This document shows positions 46,351 through 56,500 of a DNA stretch of 64,000 nt, piece after piece. Each line of letters begins with the position of its first letter. Position 1 is the first letter of the stretch. The position numbers and the translations under genes were made by a program. The DNA comes from Bolinopsis microptera. Taxonomy: Eukaryota; Ctenophora; Tentaculata; Lobata; Bolinopsidae. Location: contig NC_087083.1 in assembly GCF_026151205.1 (NCBI RefSeq), positions 3,548,536-3,612,535 of the forward strand, written 5' to 3'. Below the pieces are notes generated by a model. It was not told the DNA's origin. It did not search any database and was given only the letters and a program-made list of their open reading frames with translations.

Positions 46351-46915
46351 TGATTTACCACTTGCAAAAGAAAAGAACCAAAAGTTCGGGGACAACGGAG
46401 CTAATGATCCATATCCAGTAGTTTGAGCAATAAAATAGCCAACAGGACGAACTAGACTGCAGCAACCGACAAAACAGAATTAATTAATTAATAAACTCCT
46501 AAAATAATGATGACACGAAAAAAGAGAGTTTTAAAAGAAGTGATCCCAAGAATTAGAGTAGTTATAAGCTGACTAAAATGACAGAGGAGAGAGAGGAGTG
46601 ACATGCAGTCCACTGTCCAACTGAGAGTTACTGGCTCTCCCCCGTGTTTTGCTGACGTGTACTGTACACTAGCTCTCATTACACTATAACTATCTTGATC
46701 TAGCAGGTATTTACTTCCTAATTTATCGAGTACAGACAGCTACAGCTGCTGCAAAGCGCTCCTCTGTGATTACAGTATTGTTGTTGGCGAATATCCGGTC
46801 CTACAGACTATTAGTCTTGCTTCGAAAATAAAAATTAGATTTGAGACAGCAAATAATTCAAACCACTCCACCGAGGCACTTCATCTCGTATCCTCCACCA
46901 TGTTTGTTTATTTTT
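46351..46915. other. Spacer between the 12-bp array and the LINE
   Basis: One plus-strand frame leaves the array into unique sequence ending NGANDPYPVV at 46426, with aataaa at about 46430. No exon assigned. Confidence 0.35.
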
Positions 46916-49900
46916 ATACTACTACTACTACTACTACTATGTCGGAGCTAAGTCCGATCTACGCCAGAAAACCCCCTCCATATATCCCTGTCCCGCATCA
47001 GGGTTCGCAGTTCCTCTTTAGAGTTTGTCCCAACTTCCTTCAGTAACATAGACAAGTAGCTTTGTCTTGGTCGGCCTTGCTGTGCTCTACCGTGCGTAGG
47101 TTCCCATAAGACTAAATCACTGGCAAGTAGCTCAGGATGTCGGATGCAGTGTCCCGCCATTTTTAATCTCCTGCTTCGTAACTTGTTTGACAGCCTTGGG
47201 AGGCTACCATACAAAGTTATATTGCTGACCTTGTCCTTCCATGAGATACCCAGCACCATACGCAACATCTTTGTGTATGTCCCGTCCAAACTTTTCTCTT
47301 GAGCCTTTGTCAGTGTCCAGGTTTCTGATCCGTAGAGCAGTACTGATTCACAAGCCGCTATGAACAATCTAATCTTTAGGCTCTTTGAGAGTTTGGATTT
47401 CCAGATATCCTTCAGTCTATGTAGGGCACCCCACGCTTTTCCCTTTCTAACCCTTATCTCCCTATCTGTGCTCTCAATCCAGGAGCCTAAGTAGATGAAA
47501 TCATCTACATTTTCTATGGCTTCCCCGGATCGACTTTGTAGGTCGCTAGATCGATCCTCCATATTCAGTGTCATGACCTTGGTCTTGCCTTCGTTTATGT
47601 GTAGTCCCACGCTTGCTGCCGCCGATTCTACTCTGAGCAGGAACTCGTTAGCCTTGTCCATGTCCTCAGATATAAGTGCTATATCATCTGCAAAGTCCAC
47701 ATCGGTGATGATCTTGGGCCCCACTCTTCTGCTTTTTCTACGTTCGAGGGTGAGTCCAAGTCGCTCCGCATCATCGCCTATGGCTTGCCTCATACAGTAG
47801 TCGATGACTATTGCAAAGAGGTAAGGTGCTAAGGTATCACCCTGTAACACACCTGCAAGTATCTCGAACAATTCAGTTTCTCCGTCTGGAGTTAGGACTT
47901 TGGCCATTGTCTTCTCGTACATGAGCCGTATAAGCTGCACGATTTTGACTGGAATGCCGTAAGCTTCTAGAATCTTTAGCATTTTCCCACGATGTACACT
48001 GTCGAAAGCCTTCTTAAAGTCTATAAATGTCAGAACAGCTGGCAGTTTCCGACTCTTGACACCCTCTATAAGACGTCTCAGTACCAATATCTGTTGAGTT
48101 GTTGACCTTCCTGGTCTGAATCCATTCTGGTTTCTACGCAGAATTGTCTCGATTTCTGGCTTCAACCGGTTTAGAACCATCTTGTTTAGAGACTTGGCAA
48201 CTAGGGATGACAAGCTTATTCCCCGATAGTTCATTGGTTCGCTAAGGTCGCCCTTCTTTGGAATTGGTATGATGTTGGCAGTTGACCATTGGTCTGGTTT
48301 CTCACCTTTCAATAGAGCATTGTTACAGAAGTCTAAGACAATTTGATCAAGGTCGCATCGTTTTAAGACTTCTGGGGCTATGTTGTCGTCACCCCATGCT
48401 TTCCCTTCCTTTATGCTGGACTTTGCTTTCCTGTACTCATCCAACGTAAACGGTTCTGTTCCGATATTCAGAGGTGGGTGGACTGGATCAATATCCTCTT
48501 CCGCGTTCTCTACCGTCGGTGGTGAGCCGAGAAGAGTAGCAAAATAGTCCTTCCATTTCTGAACCCTTTCCGTTGGTGAGTTTCCCTTGATTTTGCCAGT
48601 ATATGATGGAGCTTTACCTGTGATCTTGTTGATCATGGTCCAGCTTTTAGCATGTCTGCCCTGCCAACTTGCTTCCTCCAGTTCCCGGACCTGCCCCTCC
48701 AGCAGGTGCTCTTTGGCTGCTTGATAAGCATCGCCTAGCTTCTGTTTGCCCTCTTGAACAGCTATTCGGTTGTCTTCTGTAGCATCTGAGTGGTATTTTA
48801 TGCTACATTCCCTCAGCTTCAGCCTGGCAATCTCAACACTTGGAGTCGCTGAGATTTTACATCTTTTCTTTTTCTCCTTTTCAGGTAGTAAAAGTCGAGA
48901 AGTTGTCCTATTCGCATCAATAAAGCATTGGTACCTTTCTGTTGCCGTCTGATCATCCTTTTCAAGTATGGAAAAGCGGTTTTTAACTTCCACTGTGTAC
49001 CTCTCTTGTAGAGCGATATCAGTTTTAAGTTTAGACCAGTCCAGAACCGGAGCCCTCTTCTCCGTCTTGCTTATCCGTAGACTAAGCTTTACCCTTGCTA
49101 CGACTACTCTGTGATCCGAGCCAATACTGTGGAAACTACCATATGCTTCGGAGTTCTTGACGGAGTTCCGCCATTTCTTCCGGCAAATGATGAAGTCGAT
49201 TTGAGATTTACTTTGACTCATATCTGAGAGATATGTCCAGAGTTTACCTCTTCGCTTCTGAAATCTGGTGTTTGTGATTTCTAGCTGTCGCTCCAACAGC
49301 ATATCCTCTAGCAGTCTACCATTTCGGTTTGCTGGACCCTTGTGGAAGGATGTCCAGTTTCCTGATGATGAGACATGCGCATTGAGGTCTCCTACAACGA
49401 ATAGTAAGTTGTGGGCTGGTATCTGGTCGATGGCACCACCAAGGCTGTCGTAGTAGTTTTCTGCTTCGTCGACAGTCGCCCCCTCTGTCGGGCTATAAGT
49501 CACAATAACAGTTGTGACCGGGTTCCCTGCAAAGTTGGCTACCATCGTCCTCCTGTCATGTGAGTATACACTAATCAATGAGTTGAATACTGTCTTTTTG
49601 TCCAAGACAATACCAACCCCACCAGCAGCCGCCCCATTGCTGGTTCTCCATGCCGAAGTTGTTATGAGGTGAGAGCTTCCAAGATCTTGATACTCGATTT
49701 CAGTGCTATGTACTACCCGATGCTCCTGAATGCCCAAAATATGTACGCCACTATCCCTCATGCATACACCCAGCTCATCCCTCTTGTATTGTTCTCTTAT
49801 TGTTCGTACATTAAGAGTTCCTACAAGAATTTCCTTCTGGCCACGTAGTAGTAGGGTACCAGCCTTTGAAAGAGTTGGAGCAGGAGATTTGGGTGTGACC

Positions 49901-50010
49901 CGCCGGTCGAGAGATTAAGGTGTGTGCCCGAGGTAAATACCCCACACACCATGTGTTGAGTCTACGGCGGCGCCCGGCCAATAGGCAGGTCACAAATTGT
50001 TTTGCCAGAC
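46916..50010 (-). mobile_element. RTE-like LINE retrotransposon
   Basis: One long endonuclease-reverse transcriptase frame, then a very short 3' end: the stop codon is followed directly by a (tag)n tail (46916-46939), typical of RTE-type elements. The 5' part upstream of the frame (49919 to about 50010) is GC-rich. The exact 5' end and target duplication are not determined. Confidence 0.88.
46948..49914 (-). CDS. LINE endonuclease-reverse transcriptase
   Basis: The first ATG (49761) gives 937 residues, but the frame is open from 49914 and the missing bases encode LVGTLNVRTIREQ, the usual start of an APE endonuclease domain, so the protein probably starts upstream of 49761. Endonuclease motifs: GIQEHRV, VVGDLNAHV, and SDHRVVVARV near 220. 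The reverse transcriptase has PIPKKGDLSEPMNYRGISL, FIDFKKAFDSVHR, LQGDTLAPYLF and the catalytic FADDIALIS at about 690 (numbered from 49761). The C-terminal part (LYGSETWTL, RRLKMAGHCIRHP) is that of RTE-like and CFDP2-related proteins. No stop or frameshift, so it may be active or recently so. Confidence 0.94.
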   Translation of the reverse strand, partial: SLDRRVTPKSPAPTLSKAGTLLLRGQKEILVGTLNVRTIREQYKRDELGVCMRDSGVHILGIQEHRVVHSTEIEYQDLGSSHLITTSAWRTSNGAAAGGVGIVLDKKTVFNSLISVYSHDRRTMVANFAGNPVTTVIVTYSPTEGATVDEAENYYDSLGGAIDQIPAHNLLFVVGDLNAHVSSSGNWTSFHKGPANRNGRLLEDMLLERQLEITNTRFQKRRGKLWTYLSDMSQSKSQIDFIICRKKWRNSVKNSEAYGSFHSIGSDHRVVVARVKLSLRISKTEKRAPVLDWSKLKTDIALQERYTVEVKNRFSILEKDDQTATERYQCFIDANRTTSRLLLPEKEKKKRCKISATPSVEIARLKLRECSIKYHSDATEDNRIAVQEGKQKLGDAYQAAKEHLLEGQVRELEEASWQGRHAKSWTMINKITGKAPSYTGKIKGNSPTERVQKWKDYFATLLGSPPTVENAEEDIDPVHPPLNIGTEPFTLDEYRKAKSSIKEGKAWGDDNIAPEVLKRCDLDQIVLDFCNNALLKGEKPDQWSTANIIPIPKKGDLSEPMNYRGISLSSLVAKSLNKMVLNRLKPEIETILRRNQNGFRPGRSTTQQILVLRRLIEGVKSRKLPAVLTFIDFKKAFDSVHRGKMLKILEAYGIPVKIVQLIRLMYEKTMAKVLTPDGETELFEILAGVLQGDTLAPYLFAIVIDYCMRQAIGDDAERLGLTLERRKSRRVGPKIITDVDFADDIALISEDMDKANEFLLRVESAAASVGLHINEGKTKVMTLNMEDRSSDLQSRSGEAIENVDDFIYLGSWIESTDREIRVRKGKAWGALHRLKDIWKSKLSKSLKIRLFIAACESVLLYGSETWTLTKAQEKSLDGTYTKMLRMVLGISWKDKVSNITLYGSLPRLSNKLRSRRLKMAGHCIRHPELLASDLVLWEPTHGRAQQGRPRQSYLSMLLKEVGTNSKEELRTLMRDRDIWRGFSGVDRT

Positions 50011-51160
50011 TTGTATAACCGCATCATAGTACTCAAGCGAACAACCATCCCCCTGTTCGCTAGGGCCGTTACTGCAGAAAGCCTCACGTCTAGAACAATT
50101 GATCATTTGTCGCTCCTGATCCTAGAGCATCCTTGTCTCGTTACTTGTCACATGCACTTTTTCTAAAGAGGAACTGTATAGTGATATACAGAAAGAAAAT
50201 CTGTAGTAGATTTTCAAAGGCGACTGATAATATTGCGGACGCCACACCAACAATATGACAACCATACCATAATCCAACATTCCCATGCACCTTTATAGTT
50301 TAGAGTGCTTAGCACTATCCCAACTGCCAATATATTGCCAAAACGTTTTTGTCCAACAGAAATGCCAACTATAGTTATAGTGTTATACACTGTGCCTCAA
50401 ATTATTTGATCAAAGCCGAGAATGTGTGGGATGGTAGGCCGGTATATGTAGTGTAGTGCTGACACCTAACTAGGACTGAGTGCAGTAGGACGGTAGAATG
50501 CAAGTGTGGAAGTGAGGATGTGGGATGGTAGGCCGGTATATGTAGTGTAGTGCTGACACCTAACTAGGACTGAGTGCAGTAGGACGGTAGAATGCAAGTG
50601 TGGAAGTGAGGATGTGGGATGGTAGGCCGGTATATGTAGTGTAGTGCTGACACCTAACTAGGACTGAGTGCAGTAGGACGGTAGAATGCAAGTGGTATAG
50701 ACATATCTTACTATATAAAGCGAGACGATCTTACTATAAATATCCATACCAATTTTTTGACACCACGTCATCAACTTTAAGTTTAACAATAACGCGACTT
50801 TCCGCAAAAACCGTAAAAGATATACAACTGAAACTTTTTTGACTGGTTCAAATGCTTTAATAGCCTCCAAATCCGCATGAAAAAATAAAAAAATTGGCCA
50901 AGGAATAAGAATTTAAGTGCCCAAAATTTGGACCCCCATAAAACGCGAATTTAAACAGGTAATAATTATTTTAGTCTCTTGAGTCTTGACACCACTTTAG
51001 GGTTAGACGGGTTCCTGGAAGCACTAAAAATAAGCTGAAAGGCAGGTGCAAAGAAACCTCAAAAGCATTTATAATCTGACATCAATAAGTGATCTGTGAT
51101 TATCATCATGAAAAACGGGAAAATTGATCTTGGAAACGCAATTATTAACGGAGATAGGGT
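50011..51160. other. Spacer with a 94-bp triplication
   Basis: Unique AT-rich DNA apart from 50423-50695, where nearly three copies of a 94-bp unit (atgtgggatggtaggccggt... gcaagtgtggaagtgagg) stand in tandem. No gene seen. Confidence 0.6.
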
Positions 51161-51164
51161 GGGC

Positions 51165-51306
51165 GACAATTGACCCCCCGACAATTGACCCCCCGACAAT
51201 TGACCCCCCGACAATTGACCCCCCGACAATTGACCCCCCGACAATTGACCCCCCGACAATTAACCCCCCGACAATTGACCCCCGACAATTTACCCCCCGA
51301 CAATTG
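51165..51306. repeat. cgacaattgacccccc satellite, forward block
   Basis: Nine copies of a 16-bp unit cgacaattgacccccc. The inverse unit (ggggggtcaattgtcg) stands on the far side of the telomere-like arrays at 52122-52300 and 52978-53160. Confidence 0.95.
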
Positions 51307-51319
51307 ACCCTCCGGCTGA

Positions 51320-52120
51320 CCTTGACCCTGACCCAGGACCCGGGACCCAGGACCCAGGACCCAAGACCCAGGACCCAGGACCCAGGACCCAGGACCCAGG
51401 ACCAAGGACCCAGGACCCAGGACCCAGGACCCAGGACCCAGGACCCAGGACCCAGGACCCTGACCCTGACCCTGACCCTGACCCTGACCCTGACCCTGAC
51501 CCTGACCCTGACCCTGACCCTGACCCTGACCCTGACCCTGACCCTGACCCTGACCCTGACCCTGACCCTGACCTGACCCTAACCCTAACCCTGACCCTAA
51601 CCCTGACCCTGACCCTGACCCAGGACCCTAACCCTAACCCTAACCCTAACCCTAACCCTAACCCTAACCCTAACCCTAACCCTAACCCTAACCCTAACCC
51701 TAACCCTAACCCTAACCCTAACCCTAACCCTAACCCTAACCCTAACCCTAACCCTAACCCTAACCCTAACCCTAACCCTAACCCTAACCCTAACCCTAAC
51801 CCTAACCCTAACCCTAACCCTAACCCTAACCCTAACCCTAACCCTAACCCTAACCCTAACCCTAACCCTAACCCTAACCCTAACCCTAACCCTAACCCTA
51901 ACCCTAACCCTAACCCTAACCCTAACCCTAACCCTAACACTAACCCTAACCCTAACCCTAACCCTAACCCTAACCCTAACCCTGACACTGACCCTAACCC
52001 TAACCCTAACCCTAACCCTAACCCTAACCCTAACCCTAACCCTAACCCTAACCCTAACCCTAACCCTGACCCAGGACCCTGACCCAGGATGCCGATCCAG
52101 GACCCTGACCCTAACCCGAT
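51320..52120. repeat. Telomere-like array, first block
   Basis: In order: ccaggacc repeats, (ccctga)n of about 22 units, then (ccctaa)n from 51626 to 52070 (over 70 units, nearly pure), then a short unique segment caggatgccgatccaggacc. ccctaa is the complement of the animal telomere repeat ttaggg. Confidence 0.96.
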
Positions 52121-52121
52121 C

Positions 52122-52310
52122 AATTGACCCCAGTGTAATTACATGGGGGGTCAATTGTCGGGGGATCAATTGTCGTACTAAACCCTAGATTTCGCGACAA
52201 TTGACCCCAGTGTAATTACATAGGGGTCAATTGTCGGGGGGTCAATTGTCGGGGGGTCAATTGTCGGGGGGTCAATTGTCGGGGCGTCAATTGTCGCGGT
52301 ACCCGGAGAT
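52122..52310. repeat. ggggggtcaattgtcg satellite, inverse block
   Basis: Inverse-orientation copies of the 16-bp unit, with a segment caattgaccccagtgtaatt twice, ending at cgcggtacccggagatacag. Confidence 0.94.
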
Positions 52311-52329
52311 ACAGTCGTTTCCATGCATG

Positions 52330-52975
52330 ATACTGGACCCAGGACCCAGGACCCAGGACCCAGGACCCAGGACCCAGGACCCAGGACCCAGGACCCAGGA
52401 CCCTGACCCTGACCCTGACCCTGACCCTGACCCTGACCCTGACCCTGACCCTGACCCTGACCCTGACCTGACCCTAACCCTAACCCTAACCCTAACCCTG
52501 ACCCTGACCCTGACCCAGGACCCTAACCCTAACCCTAACCCTAACCCTAACCCTAACCCTAACCCTAACCCTAACCCTAACCCTAACCCTAACCCTAACC
52601 CTAACCCTAACCCTAACCCTAACCCTAACCCTAACCCTAACCCTAACCCTAACCCTAACCCTAACCCTAACCCTAACCCTAACCCTAACCCTAACCCTAA
52701 CCCTAACCCTAACCCTAACCCTAACCCTAACCCTAACCCTAACCCTAACCCTAACCCTAACCCTAACCCTAACCCTAACCCTAACCCTAACCCTAACCCT
52801 AACCCTAACCCTAACCCTAACCCTAACCCTAACCCTAACCCTAACCCTAACCCTAACCCTAACCCTAACCCTGACCCAGGACACTGACCCTAACCCTAAC
52901 CCTAACCCTAACCCTAACCCTAACCCTGACCCAGGACCCTGACCCAGGATGCCGATCCAGGACCCTGACCCTAAC
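52330..52975. repeat. Telomere-like array, second block
   Basis: Repeats the order of the first block: ccaggacc, (ccctga)n, (ccctaa)n at 52527-52870, then the same caggatgccgatccaggacc segment. Confidence 0.96.
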
Positions 52976-52977
52976 CC

Positions 52978-53200
52978 GATCAATTGACCCCAGTGTAATT
53001 ACATGGGGGGTCAATTGTCGGGGGATCAATTGTCGTACTAAACCCTAGATTTCGCGACAATTGACCCCAGTGTAATTACATAGGGGTCAATTGTCGGGGG
53101 GTCAATTGTCGGGGGGTCAATTGTCGGGCGGGGGTCAATTGTCGGGGGGTCAATTGTCGCGGTACCCGGAGATACAGTCGTTTCCATGCATGATACTGAT
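52978..53200. repeat. ggggggtcaattgtcg satellite, second inverse block
   Basis: Nearly identical to 52122-52340, including the cgcggtacccggagatacag end, showing that the block was duplicated as a whole. Confidence 0.94.
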
Positions 53201-53433
53201 CATACAAAAAGCATACATAACGGCAAAGTTTCACTGTTATATACATTTTTAAAGAAACAGAGCATGCAATGCATGAGAAATTATTGCAAAGATACTAGGG
53301 AGGGTTTTTAATAATTGCTAGAGCCGGGAGATATAACGATGTTAACTATTAGAATTTAAATATTTAACTTAGTTTTCATTATCAGATTTAAATTATATTT
53401 AGATTATGCTCCTGAGCAAACAAGGCTGATGTC

Positions 53434-53852
<419 letters not shown>

Positions 53853-54036
53853 ATACAGTATAATAATATTTGCATTATCGCGATGTAGATTGTATACTGT
53901 AGATTGTATGTAGCTCCCATATGGTCACGTGTACAAAGATAAAAAGTCTCCAGAATCCATGTGATTGTGTGCCTGGTTTACTTTAATGTTAGTGCTAGTT
54001 TCGTTCTCTTATATTTTTTCAGCTGATCAAACCACA

Positions 54037-56028
54037 ATGAAGTGGTTGATCCTTTTCTTGTTAATAGCTGGTGTCTGCTCTGCGGAGATTACAGGTAGAA
54101 AACGGTTTACATTTATAAATAATTTAACTGCGAGCAGATTAAACTTAGACCATCAAAGCAGTCAGATATTGGAATACTTATATTTATTTTGCCACGATCA
54201 GACTAACTTGATAACAACATTTATAAGTAAATAAAATGTATCGTTTTTAGATGAAGAAGAAATTGTGAGCCAGCCTCCAGAAGGCCCAGGAGGCCCAGGA
54301 GGCCCAGGAGGCCCAGGAGGCCCAGAAGGCCCAGAAGGCCCTGGTGGACCTGGTGGACCTGGTGGACCTGGTGGACCTGGTGGACCTGGTGGACCTCCAC
54401 ATGGTGGACCTGGGGGACCTGGTGGACCTCCACATGGTGGACCTGGTGGACCTCCACATGGTGGACCTGGTGGACCTCCACATGGTGGACCTGGTGGACC
54501 TCCACATGGTGGACCTGGTGGACCTCCACATGGTGGACCTGGTGGACCTCCACATGGTGGACCTGGGGGACCTGGTGGACCTCCACATGGTGGACCTGGT
54601 GGACCTCCACATGGTGGACCTGGTGGACCTGGTGGACCTCCACATGGTGGACCTGGTGGACCTCCACATGTTGGACCTGGTGGACCTCCACATGGTGGAC
54701 CTGGTGGACCTCCGCATGGCGGACCTGGTGGACCTGGTGGACCTGGGGGACCTGGTGGACCTCCTCATGGTGGACCTGGTGGACCTCCACATGGTGGACC
54801 TGGTGGACCTCCGCATGGTGGACCTCCACATGGTGGACCTGGGGGACCTGGTGGACCTCCACATGGTGGACCTGGTGGACCTCCACATGGTGGACCTGGT
54901 GGACCTCCACATGGTGGACCTGGTGGACCTCCACATGGTGGACCTCCACATGGTGGACCTGGTGGACCTCCACATGGTGGACCTCCACATGGTGGACCTG
55001 GTGGACCTGGTGGACCTGGTGGACCTGGGGGACCTGGTGGACCTCCTCATGGTGGACCTGGTGGACCTGGTGGACCTCCGCATGGTGGACCTGGTGGACC
55101 TCCGCATGGTGGACCTGGTGGACCTCCGCATGGTGGACCTGGTGGACCTCCACATGGTGGACCTGGTGGACCTGGTGGACCTCCACATGGTGGACCTGGT
55201 GGACCTGGTGGACCTGGTGGACCTCCGCACGGTGGACCTGGTGGACTTGGTGGACCTGGTGGACCTCCGCATGGTGGACCTGGTGGACCTCCACATGGTG
55301 GACCTGGTGGACCTCCACATGGTGGACCTGGTGGACCTGGTGGACCTGGTGGACCTGGTGGACCTGGTGGACCTGGTGGACCTCCGCATGGTGGACCTGG
55401 TGGACCTGGTGGACCTCCACATGGTGGACCTGGTGGACCTGGTGGACCTGGTGGACCTCCACATGGTGGACCTGGTGGACCTGGTGGACCTCCACATGGT
55501 GGACCTGGTGGACCTGGTAGACCTCCACATGGTGGACCTGGGGGACCTGGTGGACCTCCGCATGGTGGACCACCTGGTCGTGGACCACCTGGTCGTGGAC
55601 CACCTGGTCGTGGACCACCTGGTCGTGGACCACCTGGTCGTGGACCACCTGGTCGTGGACCACCTGGTCGTGGACCGCCCAGGCGTGGACCACCTGGTCG
55701 CGGACCACCCAGGCGTGGACCACCTGGTCGTGGACCACCCAGGCGTGGACCACCCAGGCGTGGACCACCCAGGCGTGCACCACCCAGGCGTGCACCACCC
55801 AGGCGTGCACCACCAAGGCGTGCACCACCCAGGCGTGCACCACCCCCTCACAGGTCTCCTCACAGGCCACGTCCAAGATCACCTAAGAGAAGGAGACAGA
55901 GAAGGAGAAGGATTGTCCACAGAACAAGATGTCGTAGATCTCGCCGACAAATGCTCCAGGCACGCAGATTGTTCTTCCAGCGTCTTAGACAGCGGAGGAG
56001 GGAAGCGAGGAAGAGGAGAGGGTACTAG
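54037..56028 (+). CDS. Secreted Gly/Pro/His-rich repeat protein with an Arg-rich C-terminus
   Basis: Two exons, 54037-54094 and 54251-56028, join in phase (acag|gtagaa, tttttag) to give 611 residues. Residues 1-16 ([16 protein letters not shown]) are a clear signal peptide. A short acidic stretch (DEEE) precedes about 430 residues of [12 protein letters not shown]-type repeats, then PPGRG and PPRRG repeats, and finally a strongly basic tail of about 60 residues ([20 protein letters not shown]) with one cysteine and the stop at 56026. The bias suggests an extracellular structural, adhesive or metal-binding protein; it is not collagen, since the repeat is not GXY with X free. The start is supported by the signal peptide and by tttttcag just upstream (5' UTR intron possible). 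The other strand and a second plus-strand frame are also open here, only because of the repeat. ATTAAA at 56226. Confidence 0.8.
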
Positions 56029-56500
56029 AGGAGGGGTTATCAGATCAGGACACTGTAAATAGTATATAGCATTTAGAGGGTAATTTGTCCTACTATAAGA
56101 TGATTTGATTTGTGCTTTCATGGTGAATTATTTTGCTGATGAGTAATACTGTTATGCTGCTAAATTTGGATCTTTAAATCAGCTCAATTATTCAAGTTTG
56201 ATATGATTTAGTTCTTGTCTTCTTTATTAAAAGACCGTCCTTAATTGTGTCCAACAACAAATCACCCTCCATTAGTAACCACTAGTAACCACTAGTAACC
56301 AACAAACCCTCCATTCAGAAGGTTGTATTTTCAACTTAATTAACTGCAATATAGGAAGCAAGGTAAGCGTGGGCTGTAAACACTCAAATAAACCTGTCAC
56401 GGTAATATTCACAAAGTATTGCTGTGCCGAAGAAGTTTTCTTATTTATAGTTTTCCTTGCTTGTAGTATAGCAGGGCTCGTTTTCAACTAATTGTCTACA
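56029..56500. other. Spacer between the repeat protein and the membrane protein
   Basis: Presumed 3' UTR with ATTAAA at 56226-56231, then a few agtaaccact units (56273-56300). No exon seen. Confidence 0.45.

Noticed and set aside
51626-52870. A true chromosome end
   Set aside because: Unique DNA and genes continue on both sides, and the repeats are bracketed by satellites.
51124-52983. Long frames over the telomere-like arrays (repeating Leu-Gly, Val-Arg, Asn-Pro or Leu-Thr)
   Set aside because: Hexamer repeats have no stops in several frames; no unique sequence or start context supports coding.
54221-55882. Minus-strand frames of 553 and 538 codons and a second plus-strand frame of 572 codons over the Gly/Pro/His gene
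   Set aside because: They come from the 9-18-bp periodic repeat. Only the plus frame with signal peptide and unique basic tail joins a credible first exon.
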